Source: Suttonella sp. R2A3
GTDB taxonomy: Bacteria > Pseudomonadota > Gammaproteobacteria > Cardiobacteriales > Cardiobacteriaceae
Assembly: GCF_021513215.1 (NCBI RefSeq)
Contig: NZ_CP090975.1
Span: 1,757,001-1,821,000, forward strand
DNA length: 64,000 nucleotides
Direction of reading: 5' to 3'
Below, in pieces: positions 56,507 to 64,000 of the stretch (positions are counted from its first letter, which is position 1; the number at the start of each line of letters is the position of its first letter). The notes beneath the pieces were generated by a model. It did no database searches. It saw nothing but the letters and a program-made list of their open reading frames with translations, and was not told the origin of the DNA. A program made the position numbers and the translations under genes.

Positions 56507-56968
56507 ATGCAAATTGAAAAAGGTCGTAAAGTTAGTATTCATTACACCCTTACTAACCCACAAGGCGAAGTGCTCGATAGCTCAGAAGGCCGTGAAGCTT
56601 TAGCGTTTACCTCTGGTGCGGGTGAAATCATCCCGGGTTTAGACGATGCGCTGATGGGTAAAACTGCAGGTGAGCATGTTGATGTGGTGATTGAGCCAGC
56701 ACAAGCTTACGGTGAGCGTTTAGAAGAAGCGATGCAACAAGTGCCTCGCGAGCAACTCAAAGACATTCCTGATTTGCAAGAAGGCATGCCGTTACAAGCG
56801 GAAACCCCACAAGGTCCTGTGACCGTTTTTGTCGCCGAAGTCAAAGAAGACGTGGTGGTGATTGATGGTAACCACCCACTGGCTGGTGAAACCCTGCACT
56901 TCAGCGTTGATATTGAAAACGTTGAAGATGGTGAAGATAAAGGCCCACAGATTGTGATGCCTAACTAA
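56507..56968 (+). CDS. SlyD-type FKBP peptidyl-prolyl isomerase, without metal tail
   Basis: A 153-residue cytosolic chaperone/isomerase. The FKBP core is split as in SlyD: KVSIHYTL near residue 8, a GLDDALMGKTAGE block near 45, an insert-in-flap chaperone domain (about 65-125) and the DGNHPLAGETLHF return near 125. It lacks the His/Cys-rich nickel-binding C-terminal tail of E. coli SlyD and ends in a short acidic segment, so it may not act in nickel delivery. Confidence 0.88.
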   Translation: MQIEKGRKVSIHYTLTNPQGEVLDSSEGREALAFTSGAGEIIPGLDDALMGKTAGEHVDVVIEPAQAYGERLEEAMQQVPREQLKDIPDLQEGMPLQAETPQGPVTVFVAEVKEDVVVIDGNHPLAGETLHFSVDIENVEDGEDKGPQIVMPN

Positions 56969-56988
56969 TCACGCCAGCTTCATGCTAT

Positions 56989-57018
56989 AAAAGCCTCACC
57001 ATATGTGGGGCTTTTTTT
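56989..57018 (+). terminator. Terminator between the slyD-like gene and acpS
   Basis: The arms 56990-56999 and 57005-57014 form a ten-pair stem, including a U-G pair, with a CATAT loop and a long T run on the plus strand. A runs on the other side allow it to work for the convergent thiBPQ-acpS operon as well. Confidence 0.88.
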
Positions 57019-57036
57019 ATAGGCTTCTATATGGCT

Positions 57037-57405
57037 TTATTTTTCGCATAAGACAAAAGCGACAATATAGTGACGTTCATCGCTGAGGCTTAGGTGCATC
57101 TTAGAATAGCCGCGTGCTTGAATCAGCGCCTCGATCGCTTCAGAGACCGCAAAGCCGGGCGCGCCCAGTTCGTTATGAGTGATACAGATTGCCGGCATCA
57201 ATACGGGTGAGCGCAGGCCGGTGCCGAGCGCTTTACTCAACGCTTCTTTAGCCGCCCAACGCATCGCTAAATAGCGGGTTGGATCTTTACTGGTCAGCCA
57301 ACCGTCCCATTCCTTTGGGTGGAGCACTTTGTTGGCAAAGCGTTCGCCGTGTACTTCAAGGCTATGGGCAATACGGCGTTTATCGATAATGTCGGTGCCA
57401 ATCAT
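57037..57405 (-). CDS. acpS: Holo-[acyl-carrier-protein] synthase
   Basis: Transfers 4'-phosphopantetheine from CoA to acyl carrier protein, an essential step for lipid synthesis. The 122 residues begin MIGTDIIDKRRI, with the metal-binding Asp5 and Asp8-type residues, and contain RWAAKEALSKALGTG near 68. Length matches E. coli (126). Instead of the usual pdxJ neighbour, its start overlaps the thiQ stop (ATGA), so it is the last gene of the riboswitch-controlled thiamine import operon. Confidence 0.93.
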   Translation of the reverse strand: MIGTDIIDKRRIAHSLEVHGERFANKVLHPKEWDGWLTSKDPTRYLAMRWAAKEALSKALGTGLRSPVLMPAICITHNELGAPGFAVSEAIEALIQARGYSKMHLSLSDERHYIVAFVLCEK

Positions 57406-58031
57406 GTCAGGTCAGAATTAAAAATCACGTGCTGATTGTCGATGGTTAGCGCCTGAGCGTCAAGGGCTGTGATGTCGTCTGCCTCATGCGAAACTGCGAG
57501 CAATAGCCAGCCGTGTTCGCGTTGTAAGCGGTAGGTGAGGTCGCTGACGTGCTTTCGGGTGCACTCATCGAGTGCTGAAAAAGGTTCATCTAATAGAACA
57601 ATCGGACGATTAAGTAATAACGTTCGCGCAAGCGCTACCCGCTGTTGTTCGCCGCCAGAAAGCTCATGCGGGCGTTTTTTTAAATAGCTTGCAGGCAGAG
57701 AAACGCTATCGAGTAGTGCAGCAAAATCGCCATCTTTCGCAGCAAGCTTTAGATTTTGCGCCACGGTTAAATGATCAAAGAGGTTGTGTTGTTGAAAAAG
57801 GTAACTCACCGGTCGTTGTTCAACCTTTTTGTTCTGCCAAGACGTACCGCCGTAACGTATCTCACCGCTGCTCGGGGTAATAAAACCAGCGATTAAATCT
57901 AAGAAGGTGCTTTTGCCGCTGCCGCTGGGCGCGCGTAATACATAGCGCTCACCTTGCTCAAGCTTCAATTGCGCGGTTAACTGGAAATCACCTAATTGAT
58001 AGTGTAGGTCGCGGCATTCTAATAGGGTCAT
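57402..58031 (-). CDS. thiQ: Thiamine ABC transporter ATPase ThiQ
   Basis: ATPase of the thiamine/TPP importer, 209 residues from ATG 58031. Walker A APSGSGKST is near residue 36, signature LSGGEQQRVALART near 126 and Walker B IVLLDEPFSALDE near 147. The ATG is within the thiP stop (ATGA), giving a length close to E. coli ThiQ (232). A longer in-frame start would lie inside thiP. Confidence 0.93.
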   Translation of the reverse strand: MTLLECRDLHYQLGDFQLTAQLKLEQGERYVLRAPSGSGKSTFLDLIAGFITPSSGEIRYGGTSWQNKKVEQRPVSYLFQQHNLFDHLTVAQNLKLAAKDGDFAALLDSVSLPASYLKKRPHELSGGEQQRVALARTLLLNRPIVLLDEPFSALDECTRKHVSDLTYRLQREHGWLLLAVSHEADDITALDAQALTIDNQHVIFNSDLT

Positions 58032-59530
58032 CGTTTTCTCCGCTGCCATAGCCAAACGATGAGCTGGGGCAGAATAAATAACAGGGCAGCGCTGAGGATA
58101 AACACCGTGGTTGTTTGCCAGGCCTGGGCCTGTCGGTAGTGTCCGAGTTCAGCGACTAAATACGAGGCTAGCGTTTGCACGTTATGGCCGCCGAAAAAAC
58201 TGATAATCGCGACTTCTCCGGCAACAATAATCCCCGCAAAACCACACACTTTGGCAAGCAGTGGGGTAAGCGCAGGAAGGTCGACCTGAAAAAGGCTACG
58301 CCATGGCGAAAGGTGTAGGTTGCGGGTGAGGCGTTGATAACGCGCCCCATGGCTGATCCAGCGTGGATAGGAAAGTTTATAAAGATACGGTTGGCAAATC
58401 AAAATTAATAACAGCGTATTGAGGATCAATGGATGGCGAAATGCATTGGTCCAAGGTTTGAGTAATAAAAACAGACCCAAACATAAGATCAGCACTGGCG
58501 CTAAATAAATTGCGTGGATCAGCTGACGGTTGAACTTGCTGAGTATTGGCCGGCCGATGGTCGTTTTGGCGAGCAAAATATGTAAGGCGGTCGCACATGG
58601 GGCAACAATCGCTGCTAATAAGAACGTATTGCCGGTGGCACGCCATAGTGCTATAGGTGGCTGTGGGTTAAAATGCGCCACCGCATTGATGGCGATGACC
58701 AATAGCGGCAAGAGCATGATGCAAATGGCGATGCTCTCAGCACAAGTGGCCGCTAGGGTGGGTGTGCGCATTGCCGGGCTCTGATGGCGTAACGTTGGCG
58801 CTTTGCTGGGTAATAAGGCGAGTAAAACCAATAACATCAAGGTTTGCACAAGTGCCAGTTGTGCAGCCAAAGGAAGATTGAATTCATATTTAACCGCCTG
58901 ATAAATGGCTAATTCGAGGTTGGCATTACGCGGATTACCACCCAGCACTAAAAGTACGGTAAAGCTGGTAAAACACAGCATAAATACCAAGCCAGCTGCA
59001 TGCGTTAGAGCGGGACGTAGTAGCGGTAAAACTACCTGAAATAGGTAGGTCAGGCGTGGTAAGCGCAGCAGCAAACGCTGGCGTCGGTAGTGCTCAGGAA
59101 CTGCTTCAGCGCTTGGTAGTAGCAGTAGTGCAATGAGTGGCGCGTTGAGTGCGACATGGGCGATGATGATGCCGTGAAAACCACGTAATCGCCAGCCGCT
59201 ATCGAGCCAGCTGGTGACACTCTGGCTGATTTGGATCAGCGCGAGGATAAAGATCAGCGTTGGGATGATGGTGGTGAGCGGCAGTAAGTGGCGCAACCAT
59301 TGCCAACGACCAAAAAGCGCCGCCCATAGTAGCGGTAGCGCACAAGCCACGCTGATTAGGGTGGAAAGAACCGCTTGTTTTAAGCTGAAGCTAATGGTGT
59401 GGGCAATCCATGGATCCTGCCATAGCTGAAATAAGTTCGCCTCGCTCGGCGCGTAACGCCACACCACCCACAAGGTGGCAAGCAATAAGCCTGCGATAAA
59501 CGTGCGGGCGATATGGGCGCTAATGTGCAT
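58028..59530 (-). CDS. thiP: Thiamine ABC transporter permease ThiP
   Basis: A 500-residue inner-membrane permease made of two fused six-helix halves, as in ThiP/FbpB. EAA-like loops are seen as PEHYRRQRLLLRLPRLTYLFQVVLPLLRPAL-type sequence near 145 and SHGARYQRLTRNLHLSPWRSLFQVDLPAL near 385. It is slightly shorter than E. coli ThiP (536). It follows thiB by 57 bases and overlaps thiQ by ATGA. Confidence 0.92.
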   Translation of the reverse strand: MHISAHIARTFIAGLLLATLWVVWRYAPSEANLFQLWQDPWIAHTISFSLKQAVLSTLISVACALPLLWAALFGRWQWLRHLLPLTTIIPTLIFILALIQISQSVTSWLDSGWRLRGFHGIIIAHVALNAPLIALLLLPSAEAVPEHYRRQRLLLRLPRLTYLFQVVLPLLRPALTHAAGLVFMLCFTSFTVLLVLGGNPRNANLELAIYQAVKYEFNLPLAAQLALVQTLMLLVLLALLPSKAPTLRHQSPAMRTPTLAATCAESIAICIMLLPLLVIAINAVAHFNPQPPIALWRATGNTFLLAAIVAPCATALHILLAKTTIGRPILSKFNRQLIHAIYLAPVLILCLGLFLLLKPWTNAFRHPLILNTLLLILICQPYLYKLSYPRWISHGARYQRLTRNLHLSPWRSLFQVDLPALTPLLAKVCGFAGIIVAGEVAIISFFGGHNVQTLASYLVAELGHYRQAQAWQTTTVFILSAALLFILPQLIVWLWQRRKR

Positions 59531-59587
59531 GGATGATTGCTGCGACGAGTGTTTTGCGAATCTATGAACAGAAAGTTTGAGCTGTTA

Positions 59588-60556
59588 TCAAGGTGCGAGC
59601 AGTACGCTTTTCCAGGTCGCTAACCAACTCGGCATCTTCTGCGCTACGTCTTTTGGCGCGAGATTAATCCCTTGTGGGCGTGGTGCGTTGTTGAAGGTAT
59701 CTGGAAGGGGTACGTTGTCGACAACCGGATACATCCAATTGCTCAAAGCAATTTCCTTTTGCACTGCAGGGGCAGTCAGATAGCGTAAAAACGCTTCACC
59801 TAGCGCGGCCTCATCGGCTTGCTTTAAGGCCACCGCGTATTCGATTTGTTCATAATGTGGGTGGTCGAAAATCAGCGCAGTATATTGGTCGTCGTTTTCA
59901 ACGATCTGATGATAGATAGGTGAGGTGGTGTAGCTCAGCACCATATCCACTTCACCATTGGTAAATAAGCTATAGGCTTCCGACCAGCCGCCGGTGACGG
60001 CAGAAAGCTTTGGTTTGATGTTTGTCCAGAATGTTTTAGCATCTGTTGTTTCGCTTTCTGCCCAAGCAAGCATGGAAGCGCCAACACTGCTGCTGCGCGG
60101 ATCTTCTACGGCAATCGTAAAGGTGTTGTCAGCGCTTGCGAGTGCGTTCAAGCTGTCAAAACTTGGTAAGGTAGCATCCTTGCGGGTAACAAACGCTAAA
60201 TAGCCAAAATCAAAAGGCACCGCTTGTTTAGTTTCACCAAAACGGGTGGAAATTGGGGTGTTGAGTGTCGCGATAAGGCCCGTATCAAGGGCTTCTGCAA
60301 TACTCTGATTATCCAAGCCAATAATCAAATCCGCATCCAACGCTTCGCCCTCAAGCTGCAAGCGTCGCAGCATCATGACGCTGTCTTCGGCGCTGATCCA
60401 ATTGATTGTACAGTCGCAAGCTTCTTCAAATGCAGCGGTAATTTTTGGCGCAGGCCCCCAGTCGGAGTTAAACGAACTGTAGGTTAGGATGTCGAGTTGG
60501 GTGGCGTTGGCTTGAATCGACAAGGCCGCAATCGTTGCTGTGATGATGCGTTTCAT
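59588..60556 (-). CDS. thiB: Thiamine-binding periplasmic protein ThiB
   Basis: The periplasmic receptor for thiamine and its phosphates. The 322 residues have a signal peptide (about 1-18, cleavage near ANA), then LDILTYSSFNSDWGPAP near 24, ADLIIGLDNQSIAEA near 79 and a SVGASMLAWAES block near 160 that lines the phosphate pocket in this family. E. coli ThiB is 327 residues. It is the first gene after the TPP riboswitch, whose end provides its ribosome site. Confidence 0.95.
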   Translation of the reverse strand: MKRIITATIAALSIQANATQLDILTYSSFNSDWGPAPKITAAFEEACDCTINWISAEDSVMMLRRLQLEGEALDADLIIGLDNQSIAEALDTGLIATLNTPISTRFGETKQAVPFDFGYLAFVTRKDATLPSFDSLNALASADNTFTIAVEDPRSSSVGASMLAWAESETTDAKTFWTNIKPKLSAVTGGWSEAYSLFTNGEVDMVLSYTTSPIYHQIVENDDQYTALIFDHPHYEQIEYAVALKQADEAALGEAFLRYLTAPAVQKEIALSNWMYPVVDNVPLPDTFNNAPRPQGINLAPKDVAQKMPSWLATWKSVLLAP

Positions 60557-60630
60557 GTTCCCTCCGGTAGGATTATCTACATCAGGTTAATGGGTGTGTT
60601 CTCAGCCGCTCAGAATAAGCAGCACCCCTT
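60557..60630 (-). promoter_or_regulatory. TPP riboswitch (THI element)
   Basis: On the minus strand the order GGGGTGCT, CTGAGA (60605-60600), ACCC, ACCTGAT, GATAAT and the final AGGGAA (60563-60558) matches the thiamine pyrophosphate aptamer. The last segment, GGAGGGAA, is also the ribosome-binding site of thiB, and the ATG begins one base later. So thiamine binding probably hides the ribosome site directly, with no separate expression platform. Confidence 0.93.
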
Positions 60631-60662
60631 TAATTATCATGCCTGAAAAAAACAGCGTCGTA

Positions 60663-60705
60663 AACGCAACGGGCAATAAATCTTTGCATCCTTGCCTGCT
60701 GCGTT
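60663..60705. repeat. Long imperfect hairpin between thiB and metK
   Basis: AACGCAACGGGCAA (60663-60676) and TTGCCTGCTGCGTT (60692-60705) can pair over 14 positions with one A-C mismatch and one G-U pair, loop of 15. It overlaps the probable metK promoter and lies upstream of the thiB riboswitch. No known RNA family is recognised. Confidence 0.45.
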
Positions 60706-60712
60706 CTACTAT
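60684..60712 (+). promoter_or_regulatory. Possible metK promoter
   Basis: TTGCAT (60684-60689) and TACTAT (60707-60712) are 17 bases apart and end 26 bases before the metK start. Both hexamers are imperfect, so this is a weak call. Confidence 0.35.
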
Positions 60713-60738
60713 AGCGCTATTTGCATGAGGGTCTGAGT

Positions 60739-61881
60739 ATGAGTAGTTACCTTTTTACTTCTGAGTCGGTATCTGAAGGGCATCCTGATAAAATTGCCGA
60801 TCAGATTTCTGATGTCGTCCTGGACGCGATTTTAGAGCAGGATAAACACGCACGCGTGGCGTGTGAAACGCTGATTAAAACCGGTATGGTGGTGGTCGCT
60901 GGCGAAGTGAGCACCAGTGCCTGGGTTGATCTAGAAGATTTGGTGCGCAAAACCATTCAAGATATCGGCTATACCAGCTCGGATGTAGGTTTTGATGGTG
61001 CGACGTGTGCGGTGCTGAATGCGATTGGTAAACAGTCGCCGGATATTGCCCAAGGCGTGGATCGCGATGAGGCACGCGCGCAAGGTGCAGGCGATCAAGG
61101 GTTGATGTTTGGCTATGCGTGTCGGGAAACCGAAACGCTGATGCCAGCACCAATTACCTACGCCCACCGTTTAGTCGAGCGGCAGGCACAACTGCGACGC
61201 GAAAAGGTCCTGCCGTGGTTACGGCCAGATGCGAAAAGTCAGGTCACGTTTCGCTATCAAGACGGCAATATCGTTGGTATTGATACCGTCGTACTCTCCA
61301 CCCAACACGATCCAGATATTAAACAAGATGATTTGTGCGAAGCAGTACGCGAGCTGATTATTGATCAGGTGCTGCCGAGCGAATGGTTGGATGATAAAAC
61401 GCGCTACCACATTAATCCGACGGGGCAATTTATCATCGGCGGGCCGGTGGGCGATTGTGGCTTAACCGGACGCAAAATTATTGTTGATACCTATGGTGGC
61501 GCAGCGCACCATGGTGGTGGTGCATTTTCTGGTAAAGACCCATCGAAAGTGGATCGTAGTGCGGCCTATGCGGCACGCTATGTGGCGAAAAATGTGGTTG
61601 CCGCTGGTTTGGCTGATCGCTGTGAGGTGCAAATTTCTTATGCGATTGGGGTTGCCGAGCCAACCTCAATTTGGGTCAATACCTTTGGCACTGGCCATAT
61701 CGCGGATGAAGAAATCATCAAACGGGTGCGTGCGAATTTTGATCTCACCCCGTACGGGATCATCGACATGCTCGATCTGGTACGACCGATTTATCAACCT
61801 ACCGCAGCTTATGGCCATTTTGGTCGCGAATTGCCTGAATTTAGCTGGGAGAAAACCGACCGCGCGGAGGCGTTAACATAA
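60739..61881 (+). CDS. metK: S-adenosylmethionine synthetase
   Basis: Makes S-adenosylmethionine from methionine and ATP. The 380 residues from ATG 60739 (384 in E. coli) show [16 protein letters not shown] near residue 10, the signature [12 protein letters not shown] near 112 and [19 protein letters not shown] near 252. A GAGG site at 60727-60730 supports this start; a TTG at 60721 is in frame but would cover that site. No MET regulatory element is seen. Confidence 0.97.
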   Translation: MSSYLFTSESVSEGHPDKIADQISDVVLDAILEQDKHARVACETLIKTGMVVVAGEVSTSAWVDLEDLVRKTIQDIGYTSSDVGFDGATCAVLNAIGKQSPDIAQGVDRDEARAQGAGDQGLMFGYACRETETLMPAPITYAHRLVERQAQLRREKVLPWLRPDAKSQVTFRYQDGNIVGIDTVVLSTQHDPDIKQDDLCEAVRELIIDQVLPSEWLDDKTRYHINPTGQFIIGGPVGDCGLTGRKIIVDTYGGAAHHGGGAFSGKDPSKVDRSAAYAARYVAKNVVAAGLADRCEVQISYAIGVAEPTSIWVNTFGTGHIADEEIIKRVRANFDLTPYGIIDMLDLVRPIYQPTAAYGHFGRELPEFSWEKTDRAEALT

Positions 61882-61898
61882 CCGCGTTTCACAAAAGA

Positions 61899-61926
61899 TT
61901 GAAAGATCGCATTTTTACGGCATAAT
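61899..61926 (+). promoter_or_regulatory. Probable cstA promoter
   Basis: TTGAAA (61899-61904) and CATAAT (61921-61926) are 16 bases apart, each matching the sigma-70 consensus at five of six positions. They lie 50 bases before the likely cstA start. Confidence 0.6.
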
Positions 61927-61975
61927 AAGCTGAGTTTATATTCAATACATATTACTTTAAGATAGGGAGATGATG

Positions 61976-63652
61976 ATGAATAGTGTAGTGCTCTTGTTAG
62001 TCGGCCTTGCAGGTATGGCGGGAGGGTTTTTCTTTTACTCACGTTTTATTGCCAATAAAATCTTTAAATTAGATCCGACTTTTGAAACGCCGGCGCATGC
62101 CATGCAAGATGGTGTGGACTATGTGCCGACCAATAAATACGTATTGTGGGGACACCACTTTACTTCTGTAGCGGGTGCTGCACCGATTATCGGTCCGGCG
62201 ATTGCGGTCATCTGGGGTTGGTTGCCGGCCTTTTTGTGGGTCATTTTAGGCACCATCTTTATGGCTGGTGTTCATGATATGGCGGCGATTTGGGCGAGTG
62301 TGCGTAATCGTGGGCAATCGATGGGCGCGGTTGTTGGTAACGTGGTTGGTGGGCGCGCGCGTGCCTTGCTGATGATTGTTATCTTCCTGTTGTTGCTGAT
62401 GGTAAACACCGCTTTTGGTACGGTTATCGCACGGATGATGGTGAGCACGCCATCAGCGGTTGTGCCTGTTTGGGGTGCGCTCATTGTTGCCTTTATGATT
62501 GGCCAGGCGATTTATCGTTATAAGCTTTCACTACCGCTAGTGTCAATTGTTGGCGTGGTCGCGCTGTATTTCTTAATCTGGTTAGGGCCAAAAGTGCCGA
62601 TTACTTTACCTAGCGAAATGCTTGGCATGAGTGATATTGGCTGGTGGATCATTATTCTATTCACCTACGCAGCGATTGCCTCACTGTTACCGGTTTGGAT
62701 GCTCCTTCAGCCGCGTGATTATATTAACGGTCTGCAGTTATTTGTCGGTCTGGGTGTGTTGTATGTCTCTATTCTTCTCTTTGCACCAGATGTGGTTGCT
62801 CCTGCGGTCAATCAGAACCTGCCAGATGGGACGCCTTCGATTGTGCCGCTGTTGTTTGTGACGATTGCTTGTGGGGCTATTTCCGGCTTCCACGGCTTAG
62901 TATCGGCAGGTACCACAGCCAAACAAATTAACAAAGAAACCGATATTCGCTTTGTCGGGTATTTTGGTGCCGTAGGCGAAGGGATGTTGGCATTAAGTGC
63001 GATCATTGCTGCTACTGCTGGTTTTGCTGCGCTCGCTGATTGGGAAGCTGTCTATAGCGCCTTTGGTAAAGGTAGCGTGGGTGCGTTTATCCAAGGTGGC
63101 GCGGAAATCATGAACCAAGGTGTGGGCTTAGATAAAGAATTATCTGTCACTATGCTCACGGTTATGGCGGCGCTCTTTGCAGGTACTACTATGGATACTG
63201 GGGTGCGTTTACAACGCTATATCGTTCAAGAATTTGGTGAGATTTATCGCTTGCCTGTGCTCAATAACGGTGTGATTGCTACCTTAGCTGCAGTCATTAT
63301 CTGTGTCTTGTTAGTCTTTGGTACTGGCGGTAGCGATGGCGCTGGTGGTTTAACCATCTGGCCATTGTTTGGCACAACCAACCAGTTGATGGCAGGTTTG
63401 ACTTTGTTGATCGTATCAGTGATGTTGCTGCGTCGTGGTATTAAGAGTTGGTACACCTTGTTGCCAATGGTCTTCTTGTTATTGATGACCATGTTGGCTT
63501 TAGTCACCCAGCTCGGAAGCTTCTACGCTAAAGAGCAGTGGCTACTGTTGGTGCTCGATGTGATTATTCTCGTAGCCGCGATACTGGTTTCACTAGAATG
63601 TGCTTCAGTGCTGCGCAAAGAGTGGCCAAAAAAAGCCAATAACGCCGCTTGA
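61976..63652 (+). CDS. cstA: Carbon starvation protein CstA family, short form
   Basis: A 558-residue inner-membrane protein of about fourteen helices, of the CstA family that imports peptides or pyruvate. Markers are DGVDYVPTNKYVLWGHHFTS near 47, GPAIAVIWGWLPA near 77 and ISGFHGLVSAGTTAKQI near 302. It is shorter than E. coli CstA (701) but normal for the short subgroup. Three ATGs in a row are possible (61970, 61973, 61976); the GGGAG site at 61965-61969 best fits 61976. A small CC-star-like gene follows after a hairpin. Confidence 0.9.
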   Translation: MNSVVLLLVGLAGMAGGFFFYSRFIANKIFKLDPTFETPAHAMQDGVDYVPTNKYVLWGHHFTSVAGAAPIIGPAIAVIWGWLPAFLWVILGTIFMAGVHDMAAIWASVRNRGQSMGAVVGNVVGGRARALLMIVIFLLLLMVNTAFGTVIARMMVSTPSAVVPVWGALIVAFMIGQAIYRYKLSLPLVSIVGVVALYFLIWLGPKVPITLPSEMLGMSDIGWWIIILFTYAAIASLLPVWMLLQPRDYINGLQLFVGLGVLYVSILLFAPDVVAPAVNQNLPDGTPSIVPLLFVTIACGAISGFHGLVSAGTTAKQINKETDIRFVGYFGAVGEGMLALSAIIAATAGFAALADWEAVYSAFGKGSVGAFIQGGAEIMNQGVGLDKELSVTMLTVMAALFAGTTMDTGVRLQRYIVQEFGEIYRLPVLNNGVIATLAAVIICVLLVFGTGGSDGAGGLTIWPLFGTTNQLMAGLTLLIVSVMLLRRGIKSWYTLLPMVFLLLMTMLALVTQLGSFYAKEQWLLLVLDVIILVAAILVSLECASVLRKEWPKKANNAA

Positions 63653-63657
63653 TGTTT

Positions 63658-63702
63658 GATCGCCTTCCTGCACCTTTCTGATGAATGGTGCAGGGAGGGA
63701 TC
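63658..63702 (+). repeat. Long hairpin after cstA
   Basis: The arms 63658-63674 and 63687-63702 pair almost fully (GGTGCAGG block, one G-U, one bulged base, then GATC) around a 12-base loop. It lies six bases past the cstA stop and 37 bases before the next start. There is no U run after it, so it may stabilise or attenuate the message rather than end it. Confidence 0.6.
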
Positions 63703-63739
63703 AATTTAGGTCAGTTTTGGAAATGGTAAGGCTGATTAT

Positions 63740-64000
63740 ATGAGTAAACCTAGTTTTGAAGCGTGGCGAGAGAAATGGCAAGCGTTTTCTGATGGGTTGC
63801 ATGAGTTCTATTATGCCCCTTACCGTCAAACGCTTGCTCGAGCCGCGCGAGATGAAGAAGATTTATTCATGATGATGCTGTTTGCTGAAAGTTTAGGGGT
63901 ACCTAATCCTGTGGCTTTTTATGCTTTGGAATTACAACCGATCTTTCTTGAGCAGTTCCACGACTGGCATACCCGTATGGGGATTGAAAAATCCCCATTT
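63740..64000 (+). CDS. Small cory-CC-star-like protein, 3' end outside window
   Basis: The first 87 residues of a small soluble protein, cut by the window end. The blocks FEAWREKW, FYYAPYRQTLARA, DEEDLFMMMLFAESLGVPNP and a HDWHTRMGIEKSP end match the family of short proteins named cory-CC-star, which typically finish in two cysteines within about fifteen more residues. That name is from memory. Its position directly after cstA matches that of the E. coli YbdD (DUF466) gene, which also ends in two cysteines, though the sequence family differs. Confidence 0.7.
   Translation, partial: MSKPSFEAWREKWQAFSDGLHEFYYAPYRQTLARAARDEEDLFMMMLFAESLGVPNPVAFYALELQPIFLEQFHDWHTRMGIEKSPF

Noticed and set aside
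60640-60720. Possible SRP or other small RNA between thiB and metK
   Set aside because: The conserved SRP RNA tip sequence is absent; only the imperfect hairpin is supported.

Overview
The window looks like a stretch of ordinary chromosome from a gammaproteobacterium. The gene set is typical of that class: aceA-aceK, rraA, a CmoM-type tRNA methyltransferase, ttcA, rluE, PEP-synthase regulator ppsR, ffh-ypjD-corB, yibN-grxC, cueR-copA, a homodimer-type cytidine deaminase, and a TPP-riboswitch thiBPQ operon. The single lolC/E gene and the compact gene set would fit a small-genome order such as the Cardiobacteriales. That placement is inference from gene content only. I saw no phage, insertion sequence, integron, CRISPR array or origin.

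Layout: 1-3400 holds the end of proB, a YeiH-type exporter, an AEC carrier and a phosphoesterase. 3490-8820 holds an orphan ABC-2 permease with ffh (minus), then ypjD, corB, a yqiB-like gene and a PqiA-domain protein (plus). 9050-12780 is aceA, a terminator, aceK and rraA. 12800-17650 holds a frameshifted cca, an amidase, crcB, lolD, lolC/E, grxC and a membrane rhodanese. 17740-19516 holds two poorly known genes. 19608-26546 (minus) holds deoD, an orphan trpB and the branched-chain amino acid importer livKHMGF, with two terminators between livK and livH. 26730-30879 (minus) is a tightly coupled operon of alkaline phosphatase, a small CPFC protein, an ABC ATPase and an FtsX-type permease. 31100-34981 holds gpmA, ttcA, tig and four tRNA genes.

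35113-45559 (plus) is a long run of closely spaced genes: cmoM, tatD, tcdA, rluE, trpD, trpC, upp, a DUF3108 protein, a glycosyltransferase-like protein, a membrane GT-C-like protein, a KamA-type radical SAM enzyme and a hydrolase. 45578-49534 holds an unknown zinc-ribbon protein and divergent cueR/copA with a 19-bp-spacer promoter. 49556-55028 holds ppsR, a small membrane protein, cdd, nupC, deoC and deoA, a nucleoside salvage cluster. 55052-57018 holds argA and a slyD-like gene. 57037-60630 (minus) is thiB-thiP-thiQ-acpS under a TPP riboswitch. 60739-64000 holds metK, cstA and the start of a small cory-CC-star-like gene cut by the window end.

Themes: nucleoside salvage (deoD, upp, cdd, nupC, deoC, deoA), amino acid and thiamine import, glyoxylate shunt control and copper export. 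I found no convincing entirely new system. The most unusual points are the alkaline phosphatase/ABC operon, essential acpS placed under a thiamine riboswitch, the cca frameshift, the orphan trpB, the 467-residue unknown protein, and the cstA partner gene.
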